From Comamonas testosteroni TK102 (lineage in GTDB: Bacteria > Pseudomonadota > Gammaproteobacteria > Burkholderiales > Burkholderiaceae_C), in contig NZ_CP006704.1 of assembly GCF_000739375.1 (NCBI RefSeq), forward strand, positions 1,860,001 through 1,924,000: a DNA stretch of 64,000 nt, read 5' to 3'. Under the pieces are notes generated by a model. That model saw only the letters and a program-made list of their open reading frames with translations. It did not search any database and was not told where the DNA came from. A program made the translations under genes and the position numbers. This document shows, piece by piece, positions 10,885 through 20,201 of the stretch (position 1 is the first letter of the stretch; every line of letters starts with the position of its first letter).

Positions 10885-12210
10885 ATGCACACCATATTTC
10901 CCACCTTGGATGCCTGGCTGGCTTATTGCGAGCGCCTGCATCCCCAGAACATCGCCCTGGGTCTGGATCGCGTGCGTGAAGTCGCACAGCGCATGGGCCT
11001 GCAATTCGACTGCCCCGTCATCACGGTGGCCGGCACCAATGGCAAGGGCTCGACCTGCGCCATGCTGGAAGCCGTGGCACTGCAGTCCGGCTATCGCCCC
11101 GGTGTCTATACCTCGCCGCATCTGGTTCACTTTGAAGAGCGCTGCCGTGTGGGCGGCGAGATCGTCAAGACCGAGGAACTGATCCCGCATTTTGAAGCAG
11201 TGGAGCAGGCCAGGGTCAAGGATGGCAAAGAGGTTGCACTCACCTACTTCGAGTTCACCACGCTGGCAATATTGCGCCTGATGAGTCTGTCCAGGCTGGA
11301 TGTGGCGATTCTGGAAGTTGGCCTGGGAGGCAGGCTCGATGCCACCAACATCATCGATGCCGACTGCGCCATCATCACCAGCATCGATCTCGATCACATG
11401 GAACTGCTGGGCCCGGACCGCGAAAGCATAGGCCGCGAAAAAGCCGGCATCATGCGCGCCGGTCGTCCCGTCATCGTCAGCGACCCGGTGCCGCCGCAAA
11501 GCGTGATCGATCACGCGGCCGAAATCGGTGCCGACCTCTGGCGCTTCGGCAAGGACTTCAACTACGATGGCGACAAGCAGCAATGGGGCTGGGCCGGCCG
11601 TGGCCGCCGCTATGCGGGACTGGCCTATCCGGCGCTGCGCGGCGCCAATCAGCTGATGAATGCATCCGGCGTGCTGGCAGCCTATGAAGCCATTCGCGGC
11701 AAGCTGCCGGTGACGGCGCAGGCCGTGCGCACGGGCTTGTCCATGGTGGAGCTGCCCGGCCGCTTCCAGATCGTTCCCGGCCAGCCTACGCTGGTGCTGG
11801 ATGTGGCGCACAACCCGCACTCGGTGGCGGCGCTCACGGCGAATCTCGATGCCATGGGCTACTTCCCGACCACACATGCCGTATTCGGCGCCATGGCCGA
11901 CAAGGACTGGGAGCCCATGCTCACCAAGGTGGGGCCGCTGGTCGATCGCTGGTACTTTACCGACCTGCCCACGCCGCGTGCGGACTCCGCGGAAAACCTC
12001 AAGGCCAAGCTGCAGCAGTTGCAGGCCCAGGGCGTGATCCGCAAAGATGTGAGCATGCAGACCTTTGCCAATCCCCAGCAGGCCCTGGATGCAGCAGTGG
12101 CGGCCTCGGAGGCGGCTGATAGAATCGTGGTCTTTGGATCGTTCTTTACCGTGGGCGGAGTGTTGCAAAACGGCACGCCTCGTCTGAACGCCAAACACCT
12201 GACTCACTGA
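10885..12210 (+). CDS. folC: Bifunctional dihydrofolate/folylpolyglutamate synthase
   Basis: Adds glutamate to dihydropteroate and to folates, completing and retaining cellular folate. 441 residues from the ATG at 10885 (an upstream in-frame GTG adds six residues). The Mur-ligase P-loop GTNGKGS is at residues 50-56, and the FolC motifs LEVGLGGRLDATN and TSIDLDHMELLG follow. First gene of folC-SPOR-cvpA-purF, the same order as E. coli folC-dedD-cvpA-purF. Confidence 0.95.
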   Translation: MHTIFPTLDAWLAYCERLHPQNIALGLDRVREVAQRMGLQFDCPVITVAGTNGKGSTCAMLEAVALQSGYRPGVYTSPHLVHFEERCRVGGEIVKTEELIPHFEAVEQARVKDGKEVALTYFEFTTLAILRLMSLSRLDVAILEVGLGGRLDATNIIDADCAIITSIDLDHMELLGPDRESIGREKAGIMRAGRPVIVSDPVPPQSVIDHAAEIGADLWRFGKDFNYDGDKQQWGWAGRGRRYAGLAYPALRGANQLMNASGVLAAYEAIRGKLPVTAQAVRTGLSMVELPGRFQIVPGQPTLVLDVAHNPHSVAALTANLDAMGYFPTTHAVFGAMADKDWEPMLTKVGPLVDRWYFTDLPTPRADSAENLKAKLQQLQAQGVIRKDVSMQTFANPQQALDAAVAASEAADRIVVFGSFFTVGGVLQNGTPRLNAKHLTH

Positions 12211-12268
12211 GTCAGCGGCCTGCCGCTCCGGCTCTTGCCGGGTGGCAGGCCTCAACAAGTCCTCACTC

Positions 12269-13219
12269 ATGGCATTTTTCAATTTCCGTTGGCCTGGCAA
12301 AAAAGACGAAGCCGAGTCCGTGGCCGGAGCCAAGCGCCCCAGTCGCCTGGCCCAGGGCGAAAGCGTGGAAGCCATGCGGCGCCGCGCACGCCATCGCCTC
12401 ATCGGGGCGGCCGTGCTGGTGCTGATCGGTGTGGTGGGCTTCCCGCTGTTGTTCGATACGCAGCCACGTCCCATCCCGGTCAATATCCCGATTGAAATTC
12501 CCGATCAGGCCAATTCGGCCCCCGAGGTCGTGCCTGGCACCCAGGTGGCGAGCCAGACGGCCTCACCGTCAGGGCGTGTTGCTGCCAATGCTTCCCTGGA
12601 TGACGGCGAAGAAGTGCTTGCGCCCTCGGCCAAGCCTGCCACCCCTGCGGCTGCCGCCATTGCGCCGGCTGCTCCTGTGGTGGGGGCTGCTGTGACAGCG
12701 GCAGCCGTTGGCACTGCCGCTGTGGTGGCATCTCAGGTCAGGCCCGAGCCCAAACCAGAAGTCAAACCTCAGCCCAAGCCCGAGGTAAAGCCTGAGCGCA
12801 AGCCGGAGCCCAAGCCCGAAAAGCCCAAGGCCGAGGTCAAGCCAGAGGTCAAACCCGAGATCAAGAAGCCGGAAGCCAAACCCGAGCCCAAGCACAAGCC
12901 TGAAGCACCCAAGGTGGACGAGGCCGCCCGTGCCCGTGCACTGCTGGAGGGGCGCAGTACCTCGGAAGCTGCTGCGGCCAAGGAGGCTGCAGCGACCAAC
13001 GAGCGCTTTATCGTTCAGATCGGCGCCTTCGCTGAAGTCGGCAAGGCCAACGAAATCAAGGGCAAGCTGGGGGCCGGAGCCTTTACCCAGACCGTGGATA
13101 CCAAGGACGGCAAGCGCACACGAGTTCGCATGGGGCCTTTCAAGAGCCGCGAGGAAGCCGAGAAGGCTGCGGCCAGGGCCAAGTCCCTGGGCTTGCCCGC
13201 ATCGGTGTTCAAGGCTTGA
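12269..13219 (+). CDS. SPOR-domain cell-division protein (DedD-like)
   Basis: 316 residues: a cytoplasmic N-terminus, one membrane helix at about 44-62 (LIGAAVLVLIGVVGFPLLF), a long Ala/Pro-rich periplasmic linker, a lysine/proline/glutamate repeat region at roughly 165-215 (KPEVKPE, KPEPKPE units), and a C-terminal SPOR domain (FIVQIGAFAEVGKANEIKGK). SPOR domains bind denuded peptidoglycan at the division septum. The position between folC and cvpA equals that of E. coli dedD. The repeat part is low complexity and may vary in length between strains. Confidence 0.88.
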   Translation: MAFFNFRWPGKKDEAESVAGAKRPSRLAQGESVEAMRRRARHRLIGAAVLVLIGVVGFPLLFDTQPRPIPVNIPIEIPDQANSAPEVVPGTQVASQTASPSGRVAANASLDDGEEVLAPSAKPATPAAAAIAPAAPVVGAAVTAAAVGTAAVVASQVRPEPKPEVKPQPKPEVKPERKPEPKPEKPKAEVKPEVKPEIKKPEAKPEPKHKPEAPKVDEAARARALLEGRSTSEAAAAKEAAATNERFIVQIGAFAEVGKANEIKGKLGAGAFTQTVDTKDGKRTRVRMGPFKSREEAEKAAARAKSLGLPASVFKA

Positions 13220-13247
13220 GCCCGGTTCTTCGGCAACGGTTTGATTG

Positions 13248-13745
13248 ATGAGCACGCTGGACTGGATGTTTGTGGCCGTTGTGCTGGCCTCCTTGTTGCT
13301 AGGAGCCTGGCGCGGTCTGGTCTACGAAGTCCTGTCTCTGCTGGGCTGGGTGGTGGGCTTTGTGGTCGCACGCAGTTGGGCGCAAGAGGTGGCGGTATGG
13401 CTGCCGCTGGACGGCTGGGACATGCAGCTGCGCTATGCGGCAGGCTTTGTGCTGCTGCTGGTGGGATCCATGTTCGCCTGGGGAGTGATCTCCTGGCTGT
13501 CCAAGCAGTTGATTGAAGCCGTGGGGCTGAGGCCTGTGGATCGCACCCTGGGCGCATTGTTCGGCGTCCTGCGCGGGGGGCTGCTGCTGCTGGTGCTGGC
13601 ACTGGTGATCCAGTACACGCCGCTGCACAAGGCCTTGTGGTGGCAGGACTCGGCTCTGGCGCCCTGGCTGAGCGAGGTGCTGGGCTGGGCGTTGCCGGCA
13701 CTGCCGCAGGAGTGGGGGCAGTATCTGCCTAAGGCTTCCTCTTGA
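13248..13745 (+). CDS. cvpA: CvpA-family membrane protein
   Basis: 165-residue inner-membrane protein with four hydrophobic segments starting MSTLDWMFVAVVLASLLLGA, followed by WRGLVYEVLSLLGWVVGF, the CvpA signature. In E. coli cvpA is needed for colicin V production and lies just before purF, as here. ATG 13248 is preferred over the overlapping TTG three bases earlier. Biochemical role unclear. Confidence 0.9.
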   Translation: MSTLDWMFVAVVLASLLLGAWRGLVYEVLSLLGWVVGFVVARSWAQEVAVWLPLDGWDMQLRYAAGFVLLLVGSMFAWGVISWLSKQLIEAVGLRPVDRTLGALFGVLRGGLLLLVLALVIQYTPLHKALWWQDSALAPWLSEVLGWALPALPQEWGQYLPKASS

Positions 13746-13941
13746 AGCGAAGTTTTTTGCCGCAATTTACCTCAGGGTGGAAAGTGGCTAAGGCGCTTGC
13801 TGTAAAACGCAGTGGGTGCCGACGAGAGTTTGGTGTTGGCGTGATCCGCCATGCCGGATATCAAAGCGCAGGCTAGCCAATGGGTGGCGAAGCAGGCGAG
13901 TGTGGCGAAGGGCGACTTTCGCGAACAGATGGAACGCAACT

Positions 13942-15450
13942 ATGTGTGGAATCGTTGGTGTGGTGAGCACCACACCCGTGAATCAGCTGATTTATGACGC
14001 TTTGCTGCTGCTGCAGCACCGTGGGCAGGATGCAGCCGGCATCGTGACCCAGCAGGAACGCAAGTTCTTCATGCACAAGGCCAAGGGCATGGTGAAGGAT
14101 GTGTTCCGCACCCGCAATATGCGGGCTCTGCCCGGTGATGTGGGTCTGGGTCAGGTGCGTTATCCCACGGCAGGCAATGCCTCCAGCGAGGAAGAGGCTC
14201 AGCCCTTCTACGTGAATGCGCCCTTCGGTATCGTCATGGTGCACAACGGCAATCTCACCAATGCCAAGCAGCTGCGCCGCGAACTGGCGGATACCGATCA
14301 CCGCCACACCAATACCGAAAGCGACTCCGAAGTCCTGCTCAACGTGCTGGCACACGAGATCGGGCGCGCCTCCAGCGGCGCGCCGCTGCAGAGCGAGGAA
14401 ATCTTCAAGGCCGTGCGTGCGGTGCACAAGCGCATCAAGGGCTCCTACGCCGTGATCGCGCTGATCGCCGGTTACGGCCTGCTGGCCTTCCGCGATCCCT
14501 TCGGCATTCGTCCGCTGTGCATGGGGCGCGGCAATGATGGCACCATCATGCTGGCCAGCGAGTCCGTGGCACTGGAAGGTACAACCCATCAGTTCGAGCG
14601 CGACATCGCTCCCGGCGAAGCGATCTTTGTGCACAACGACGGCCGTATCGAAAGCCAGCAATGCGCTGAAAAGACCCAGCTCAATCCCTGCGTGTTCGAG
14701 TATGTGTATCTGGCACGTCCCGACTCCACCATGGACGGCATCTCGGTCTATCAGGCCCGCCTGAACATGGGTGAGACGCTGGCCAAGCGCGTGATCTCCA
14801 TGGTGCCTCCCAATGAAATCGATGCGGTGATTCCCATCCCCGAATCGAGCCGCCCCAGCGCCATGCAACTGGCCCAGCTGCTGGGCAAGCCCTATCGCGA
14901 AGGGTTTGTGAAGAACCGCTATGTGGGTCGCACCTTCATCATGCCCGGCCAGGGCGCACGCAAGAAGTCGGTGCGCCAGAAGCTCAACGCCATCAGCAGC
15001 GAGTTCAAGGGCCGCAATGTGCTGCTGGTCGATGACTCCATCGTGCGCGGCACCACCTCCAAGGAAATCGTGCAGATGGCGCGCGATGCAGGTGCCAACA
15101 AGGTGTATCTGGCCTCGGCTGCGCCTCCTGTGCGTCACCCCAACGTGTATGGCATCGACATGCCCACGCGCTCCGAGCTGGTGGCTCACGGCCGTACGGT
15201 CGAGGAAATTCGCCAGGTCATCGGCTGCGATGCCCTGATCTATCAGGACGTGGAAGCGATGAAGCAGGCCGTGGGCAAGATCAATGCCCAGGTGAGCGGT
15301 TTCGAGGCATCGTGTTTCGACGGCATCTACATCACCGGCGATATCTCCGATGAGGAGGTGACGGCGCTCAACGAGGGCCGCAACCGCGGCAGCGAAGAGG
15401 AGAGCGAAGACACTTCGCGCCTTTCCCTGCCCAATGCTCAGGAAAGCTGA
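13942..15450 (+). CDS. purF: Amidophosphoribosyltransferase
   Basis: First committed step of purine synthesis: glutamine amide nitrogen is transferred to PRPP. 502 residues starting MCGIVGVV; removal of Met exposes Cys2, the N-terminal nucleophile of the glutaminase domain, which fixes the start at 13942. The PRPP-binding loop NVLLVDDSIVRGTTSKEI lies near residues 354-371. No long propeptide is present, as in E. coli. Last gene of the folC cluster, followed by a terminator. Confidence 0.97.
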   Translation: MCGIVGVVSTTPVNQLIYDALLLLQHRGQDAAGIVTQQERKFFMHKAKGMVKDVFRTRNMRALPGDVGLGQVRYPTAGNASSEEEAQPFYVNAPFGIVMVHNGNLTNAKQLRRELADTDHRHTNTESDSEVLLNVLAHEIGRASSGAPLQSEEIFKAVRAVHKRIKGSYAVIALIAGYGLLAFRDPFGIRPLCMGRGNDGTIMLASESVALEGTTHQFERDIAPGEAIFVHNDGRIESQQCAEKTQLNPCVFEYVYLARPDSTMDGISVYQARLNMGETLAKRVISMVPPNEIDAVIPIPESSRPSAMQLAQLLGKPYREGFVKNRYVGRTFIMPGQGARKKSVRQKLNAISSEFKGRNVLLVDDSIVRGTTSKEIVQMARDAGANKVYLASAAPPVRHPNVYGIDMPTRSELVAHGRTVEEIRQVIGCDALIYQDVEAMKQAVGKINAQVSGFEASCFDGIYITGDISDEEVTALNEGRNRGSEEESEDTSRLSLPNAQES

Positions 15451-15480
15451 GCGTTAAAGCGCAGCGAATGACCGAGTCGG

Positions 15481-15506
15481 AAAGGGTTGCTTAGGCAACC
15501 CTTTTC
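15481..15506 (+). terminator. Terminator after purF
   Basis: AAAGGGTTGC / GCAACCCTTTT stem with a TTAG loop and a T tail. Confidence 0.85.
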
Positions 15507-15636
15507 ATTCGGGAGGACAATGGCAGAGCCGCGCGGTCAGTGTGCTCTTTAATAGTGAGCTCACGACGTATGTCCATAAAGCGTTTGAGTCTGATTTGAC
15601 TCGGATTTTTTGGAATGTGAGCAAGGCATATTCAAA

Positions 15637-15662
15637 GACCGGCACGGCGAGTGCCGCCGGTC
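15637..15662 (+). promoter_or_regulatory. Structured leader hairpin before metZ
   Basis: GACC-GGCAC-(GGCGA)-GTGCC-gcc-GGTC folds into a stem with one 3-nt bulge, 54 bp before the metZ start and without a T tail. It could be a leader element; it does not match a methionine-related riboswitch that I recognise. Confidence 0.3.
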
Positions 15663-15715
15663 AAGCTGGTAGAGCAGCATGCGTGCGGGCCTGATTGGCG
15701 GTCTGCAGCGGACTC

Positions 15716-16960
15716 ATGACCGGTACCAACCATCTGGATTTGACGATTGTGACCAACAAGACATTACCCGAAGGTTTGCATCCTGAAACTCTGGCCGTGC
15801 GCGAAGCGGTCGAGCGCAGCCAGTGGGGCGAACATTGCGAAGCCCTGTACATGACCAGCAGCTTTGTGCAGCCCGATGCGGCGACCGCAGCGCGCCGCTT
15901 TGCCAATGAAGAGCCGGGCTTCACCTATAGCCGCACCGGCAACCCCACGGTCACCAGCTTTGAGAAGCGTCTGGCGGCCATGGAGGGTACGGAATGTGCG
16001 GTCGCGACTTCCACCGGTATGTCGGCCATCTTGCTGGTGGCGCTGACGGCGCTCAAGACAGGCGATCACGTGATCTGCTCGCAGTCCATGTTTGGCTCCA
16101 CCATCAAGCTGCTGGGAACCGAGATGGCACGCTTCGGCGTGGAAACCACGTTTGTCTCGCAGACCGATATCGAAGCCTGGAAGGCGGCCATCAAGCCCAA
16201 TACGCGCATGCTGTTTGCCGAGACGCCCACCAACCCGTTGACCGATCTCTGCGACATCGCTGCGCTGGCCGAGCTGGCACACGCCAACAACGCGCTGCTG
16301 GCCGTGGACAACAGCTTCGCCACTCCCGTGCTGCAGCAGCCCGTGAAGTTCGGCGCCGACCTCGTCGTGCATTCGGGCACCAAGTTCCTCGACGGCCAGG
16401 GCCGTGTCATGGCTGGTGCAGTTTGCGGCACCATTGCGCTGGTGGACAAGGTCATGGGCACTTTCTTGCGCAGCGGTGGTCTGAACATCGCTCCCTACAA
16501 CGCCTGGACGGTGATGAAGGGCCTGGAAACCCTGGCTTTGCGTGTCAAGGCGCAAAGCGCTGCGGCGCTGGAGTTTGCCGCTTGGCTGGAAGCCCATCCC
16601 AAGGTGGCGCATGTCTACTACCCGGGCCTCAAGAGCCATCCTCAGCACGAGCTGGCCATGCGCCAGCAAAACGGCATGGGCGGTGCCGTGCTGGCGTTCG
16701 ACGTGGTGGGCGAGGGTGCCGAGCAACTGCGTGCCAATGCCTTCCATGTGGTGGACAGCACGCGTCTGTGCTCGATTACGGCCAACCTCGGTGATGTGAA
16801 GACCACCATCACCCATCCCGCCAGCACCTCGCATGGTCGTCTGACCGAGGACCAGCGTCAGGCTGCCGGCGTGGGTCAGGGTCTGATTCGTATTTCCGTG
16901 GGCCTTGAGCATCTGGAAGACCTCAAGGTCGACCTGGCTCGTGGACTGGATACGCTGTGA
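15716..16960 (+). CDS. metZ: O-succinylhomoserine sulfhydrylase
   Basis: PLP enzyme of the Cys/Met metabolism family that makes homocysteine directly from O-succinylhomoserine and sulfide; cytosolic. 414 residues from the ATG at 15716. Visible are YSRTGNPT near the N-terminus, ETPTNPL, and the PLP lysine in VVHSGTKFLDGQGR (about K223). The RVMAG after the lysine loop and the C-terminal THPASTSHGRLT fit MetZ rather than MetB or MetC, though these paralogues are close. Typical position after purF in Comamonadaceae. Confidence 0.9.
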   Translation: MTGTNHLDLTIVTNKTLPEGLHPETLAVREAVERSQWGEHCEALYMTSSFVQPDAATAARRFANEEPGFTYSRTGNPTVTSFEKRLAAMEGTECAVATSTGMSAILLVALTALKTGDHVICSQSMFGSTIKLLGTEMARFGVETTFVSQTDIEAWKAAIKPNTRMLFAETPTNPLTDLCDIAALAELAHANNALLAVDNSFATPVLQQPVKFGADLVVHSGTKFLDGQGRVMAGAVCGTIALVDKVMGTFLRSGGLNIAPYNAWTVMKGLETLALRVKAQSAAALEFAAWLEAHPKVAHVYYPGLKSHPQHELAMRQQNGMGGAVLAFDVVGEGAEQLRANAFHVVDSTRLCSITANLGDVKTTITHPASTSHGRLTEDQRQAAGVGQGLIRISVGLEHLEDLKVDLARGLDTL

Positions 16961-16964
16961 AACA

Positions 16965-17002
16965 CCCCCTGAGTCGCTTCGCGCCTTGTCCCTCAAGGGG
17001 GG
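16965..17002. repeat. CCCCCTGAGTCGC-type hairpin after metZ
   Basis: CCCCCTGAG pairs with CTCAAGGGGG (one bulge) around a short GC-rich loop. This C-tract/G-tract hairpin has the look of a REP-like intergenic element of Comamonadaceae genomes; only one copy is seen in the window. It may also work as a terminator although no T tail follows. Confidence 0.35.
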
Positions 17003-17110
17003 CGATGCCTGCGCTGCGAGGCGGCTCTTGCTCGGCATCTCCGACCGAGGCTGCGCGCGCATCAAGCGCCACAGCCTTGGCGCAGGGAATGCCGTACAAG
17101 GATTTCTGAT

Positions 17111-18517
17111 ATGACAAACAAAATTCGCACCCGCTTTGCCCCTTCGCCCACGGGCTTCATCCATCTGGGCAATATTCGTTCCGCTCTCTATCCCTGGGCT
17201 TTTGCGCGCGCCAATGGCGGCGACTTCGTGCTGCGCATCGAAGACACCGATCTGGAACGTTCCACCCAGGCTTCCGTGGACGTGATCCTGGAAGGCATGG
17301 AATGGCTGCAACTGGACCACGACGAAGGTCCGTTCTATCAGATGCAGCGCATGGACCGCTACAAGCAAGTGCTGGCCACGCTGCAGGAAAAGGGCTATGT
17401 CTACCCCTGCTATATGAGCATGCAGGAGTTGGACGCACTGCGTGAAAAGCAGATGGCCGCCAAGGAAAAGCCCCGCTATGACGGTACCTGGCGCCCCGAG
17501 GAGGGCAAGGTCCTGCCCGCGATTCCCGAAGGCGTGAAGCCCGTGCTGCGCTTCAAGACTCCGCAGGCCGGCGTGGTGGGCTGGGACGACAAGTGCAAGG
17601 GCCGTATCGAGTTTCAGAACTCCGAGCTGGACGATCTGGTGATTGCCCGTCCCGACGGCACGCCCACGTACAACTTCTGCGTCTGCGTGGACGACATGGA
17701 CATGAACATCACCCATGTCATCCGTGGCGACGACCATGTGAACAACACGCCGCGCCAGATCCACATCTTTGAGGCGCTGGGCGCCACCGTGCCGACCTTT
17801 GCCCATCTGCCTACCGTGCTCAATGAGCAAGGCGAGAAGATGAGCAAGCGCAACGGCGCCAAGGCCGTGACCCAGTACCGCGATGAGGGCTATCTGCCCG
17901 ATGCCATGGTCAACTATCTGGCGCGTCTGGGCTGGAGCCACGGTGACGACGAAATCTTCAGCCGTGCCCAGTTCCTGGAGTGGTTCAACCTGGACCACCT
18001 GGGCCGCAGCGCCGGTCAGTTTGACGAAGCCAAGCTGCGCTGGGTCAATGCCCAGCATCTGAAGGCCATGGACGACGCCGAGCTGGCCAAACTGGTCAAG
18101 CCCTTTGTCGTCAAGGCGGGTGTGGCCGAGAGCCTGATCGATGCCGATGACCGTCTGGTGCGCATTGCTGCCTTGTTCAAGGATCGTTGCGAGACCCTGG
18201 TGGATCTGGCCAACTGGGCCAAGGTCTTCTATGTGGACAGCGTGGAGCGCAATGCGGAAGACTACGCCAAGCATGTCACCGAGGCGGCCAACCCCGTGCT
18301 GGATGCATTTGCGGCCGTGGTGGAAAACGTGGAATGGACCAAGGAAGCCATTGCGGCAGCGATCAAGGAGTTGCTCAAGGCGCAGGGTGTGAAGATGCCT
18401 GTGCTGGCCATGCCCGTACGTGTTCTGACCGTGGGCACAGCCCATACGCCCTCGGTCGATGCAGTGCTGGAATTGCTTGGACGTGAAAAAGTTATCGCGC
18501 GTTTGAAAAATCGCTAA
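17111..18517 (+). CDS. gltX: Glutamyl-tRNA synthetase
   Basis: Charges tRNA-Glu with glutamate. 468 residues. Class I signature: the HIGH-type motif in [18 protein letters not shown] near the N-terminus and KMSKRNGA near residue 243. The ATG at 17111 starts [15 protein letters not shown] as in the family. It lies immediately before four tRNA-Glu genes, and the tRNA promoter overlaps the last codons of gltX. Confidence 0.97.
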   Translation: MTNKIRTRFAPSPTGFIHLGNIRSALYPWAFARANGGDFVLRIEDTDLERSTQASVDVILEGMEWLQLDHDEGPFYQMQRMDRYKQVLATLQEKGYVYPCYMSMQELDALREKQMAAKEKPRYDGTWRPEEGKVLPAIPEGVKPVLRFKTPQAGVVGWDDKCKGRIEFQNSELDDLVIARPDGTPTYNFCVCVDDMDMNITHVIRGDDHVNNTPRQIHIFEALGATVPTFAHLPTVLNEQGEKMSKRNGAKAVTQYRDEGYLPDAMVNYLARLGWSHGDDEIFSRAQFLEWFNLDHLGRSAGQFDEAKLRWVNAQHLKAMDDAELAKLVKPFVVKAGVAESLIDADDRLVRIAALFKDRCETLVDLANWAKVFYVDSVERNAEDYAKHVTEAANPVLDAFAAVVENVEWTKEAIAAAIKELLKAQGVKMPVLAMPVRVLTVGTAHTPSVDAVLELLGREKVIARLKNR

Positions 18518-18532
18518 AAACCTGTCTATAAT
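18503..18532 (+). promoter_or_regulatory. Promoter of the tRNA array
   Basis: TTGAAA, 18-nt spacer, TATAAT. The -35 box lies inside the final codons of gltX (stop at 18517) and the -10 lies 52 bp before tRNA-Ala, with a run rich in C/G just after it as at stable-RNA promoters. Confidence 0.75.
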
Positions 18533-18584
18533 TCGAGTCTCTGCAAAACGCGACTGATTAAAAGGTTGTCTTGCAGAGAGTTTT

Positions 18585-18660
<76 letters not shown>

Positions 18661-18706
18661 AAATTTAATGACGGCGAGTCGCAAGACTCGAATCGTTCTA
18701 GGAATT

Positions 18707-18782
18707 GACCCTATCGTCTAGAGGCCTAGGACATCACCCTTTCACGGTGAGTACCGGGGTTCGAATCCCCGTAGGGTCGCCA
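18707..18782 (+). tRNA. tRNA-Glu(TTC), copy 1
   Basis: 76 nt; acceptor GACCCTA/TAGGGTC, anticodon loop CTTTCAC, encoded CCA. Confidence 0.97.
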
Positions 18783-18830
18783 AGTTTGAAGCGCTTGCAG
18801 CTACATGATATGTAGCAAAGCTTCCTGCCA

Positions 18831-18907
18831 GGAGTGGTAGTTCAGTTGGTTAGAATACCGGCCTGTCACGCCGGGGGTCGCGGGTTCGAGTCCCGTCCAC
18901 TCCGCCA
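18831..18907 (+). tRNA. tRNA-Asp(GTC), copy 1
   Basis: 77 nt; acceptor GGAGTGG/CCACTCC, anticodon GTC in CCTGTCACG, encoded CCA. The Glu-Asp spacer carries a member of the dispersed palindrome family (CATGTAGCTGCAAGCGCTT on the minus strand). Confidence 0.97.
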
Positions 18908-18928
18908 GTTTGGCTAGTCGCTTGATTC

Positions 18929-18962
18929 AAAAAGCGCCTTTATTTTTAGAAGGCGCTTTTTT
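18929..18962 (+). terminator. Terminator after the first tRNA unit
   Basis: AAAGCGCCTT / AAGGCGCTTTTTT stem with an AT-rich loop. Confidence 0.85.
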
Positions 18963-18993
18963 AATCGGTGCGAAAGCAAAGATTCTAGGTTAT

Positions 18994-19069
18994 GACCCTA
19001 TCGTCTAGAGGCCTAGGACATCACCCTTTCACGGTGAGTACCGGGGTTCGAATCCCCGTAGGGTCGCCA
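18994..19069 (+). tRNA. tRNA-Glu(TTC), copy 2
   Basis: Same 76-nt gene as copy 1. This unit lacks a preceding tRNA-Ala. Confidence 0.97.
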
Positions 19070-19117
19070 AGTTTGAAGCGCTTGCAGCTATATAATATGT
19101 AGCAAAGCTTCCTGCCA

Positions 19118-19194
19118 GGAGTGGTAGTTCAGTTGGTTAGAATACCGGCCTGTCACGCCGGGGGTCGCGGGTTCGAGTCCCGTCCACTCCGCCA
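19118..19194 (+). tRNA. tRNA-Asp(GTC), copy 2
   Basis: Same 77-nt gene as copy 1; its upstream spacer differs from the other units at a few bases (TATAATAT in place of CATGATAT). Confidence 0.97.
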
Positions 19195-19202
19195 CAGTTT
19201 TT

Positions 19203-19278
<76 letters not shown>

Positions 19279-19324
19279 AAATTTAATGACGGCGAGTCGC
19301 AAGACTCGAATCGTTCTAGGAATT

Positions 19325-19400
19325 GACCCTATCGTCTAGAGGCCTAGGACATCACCCTTTCACGGTGAGTACCGGGGTTCGAATCCCCGTAGGGTCGCCA
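19325..19400 (+). tRNA. tRNA-Glu(TTC), copy 3
   Basis: Same 76-nt gene as copies 1 and 2. Confidence 0.97.
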
Positions 19401-19448
19401 AGTTTGAAGCGCTTGCAGCTACATGATATGTAGCAAAGCTTCCTGCCA

Positions 19449-19525
19449 GGAGTGGTAGTTCAGTTGGTTAGAATACCGGCCTGTCACGCCGGGGGTCGCG
19501 GGTTCGAGTCCCGTCCACTCCGCCA
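19449..19525 (+). tRNA. tRNA-Asp(GTC), copy 3
   Basis: Same 77-nt gene as copies 1 and 2. Confidence 0.97.
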
Positions 19526-19530
19526 GATTC

Positions 19531-19568
19531 AAAAAGCCGCAATCAAGCAATTGATTGCGGCTTTTTTC
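19531..19568 (+). terminator. Terminator after the second tRNA block
   Basis: AAAAAGCCGCAATCAA / TTGATTGCGGCTTTTTT, a long perfect stem with a 4-nt loop. Confidence 0.9.
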
Positions 19569-19673
19569 TTGCCGGTCATGCTCTTGCAAACCTGATTTGC
19601 TCCTGAGTTTCTAGCAAGATACCCTTGCCATGCAAGTGCTATGGCGATACGCTATCGTTCACCCTTACAGATG

Positions 19674-19704
19674 TTGACAAAAGTTTTTCATGTGGGAACT
19701 TTTG
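19674..19704 (+). promoter_or_regulatory. Candidate promoter and operator of the efflux operon
   Basis: TTGACA (19674-19679) with AACTTT 17 nt downstream. An 8-bp perfect inverted repeat, CAAAAGTT-N11-AACTTTTG (19678-19704), covers the core promoter and could bind a metal-responsive regulator. No regulator gene lies nearby. Confidence 0.4.
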
Positions 19705-19802
19705 TTGCCGATCAGTACACCATCTTGTCACCATCGGGTCTGTTTCCCGGTGACTGTCCCTTCCCTTCATCGTTGTTCGTTTAACCACCGCTTTTCCTAT
19801 CC

Positions 19803-20201
19803 ATGCGCCCGGCGTCTTCCTTTCTGCTGTCGCTGCTGATGTTTGCCTCCATCATCGGAGTGCAGCTCATCGCCATGTGGCCCGCGGGTTCGCAAGATGT
19901 GGTGGCCATGGCTTATGTGCTCGACGCAGAGCCGCATGAGTACGGTGTCGATGTGCTGCAGGAGTTCGAGGACGATGTGGAAGACGATACGGTGGAGTTC
20001 TCTATTCACCGTCCACATCGCACTGCCGAGCTCAATCCTGCGCAGGACGATCGCAATGAACTGTTTGGCCCTCCCGAAGCGGTAGCTGTGGGTGTGGCCG
20101 ATGTCCGGGTGCCTCCTCAGGAGCATGTGGTGCACCCTACCTACCCCTGGCCGGAAAGCATGCTGCGTCCGCCCAATATGAGCCTGCCGCTGGCAGGCTA
20201 G
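19803..20201 (+). CDS. Small acidic membrane-anchored or secreted protein of the efflux cluster
   Basis: 132 residues; no family recognised. The first 25 residues (FLLSLLMFASIIGVQLIAMW) form a signal peptide or anchor, then an Asp/Glu-rich stretch (LQEFEDDVEDDTVEF) and a Pro/Val-rich tail. It lies upstream of the TolC-like gene on the same strand with a 258-bp gap. Small periplasmic proteins such as CzcI head some metal-efflux operons, but no sequence link is visible here. The start has no clear ribosome site, so existence as a gene is likely but not certain. Confidence 0.55.
   Translation: MRPASSFLLSLLMFASIIGVQLIAMWPAGSQDVVAMAYVLDAEPHEYGVDVLQEFEDDVEDDTVEFSIHRPHRTAELNPAQDDRNELFGPPEAVAVGVADVRVPPQEHVVHPTYPWPESMLRPPNMSLPLAG

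Noticed and set aside
13816..13941. N-terminal extension of PurF
   Set aside because: Cys must be residue 2 as the nucleophile, so MCGIVGVV at 13942 is the start.
15507..15715. SAM-II riboswitch upstream of metZ
   Set aside because: The region lacks the conserved pseudoknot segments; only a simple bulged hairpin is seen.
15764..18445. An 893-codon open frame opposite metZ and gltX
   Set aside because: It spans two real genes and their gap, with antisense-type composition; no family similarity.
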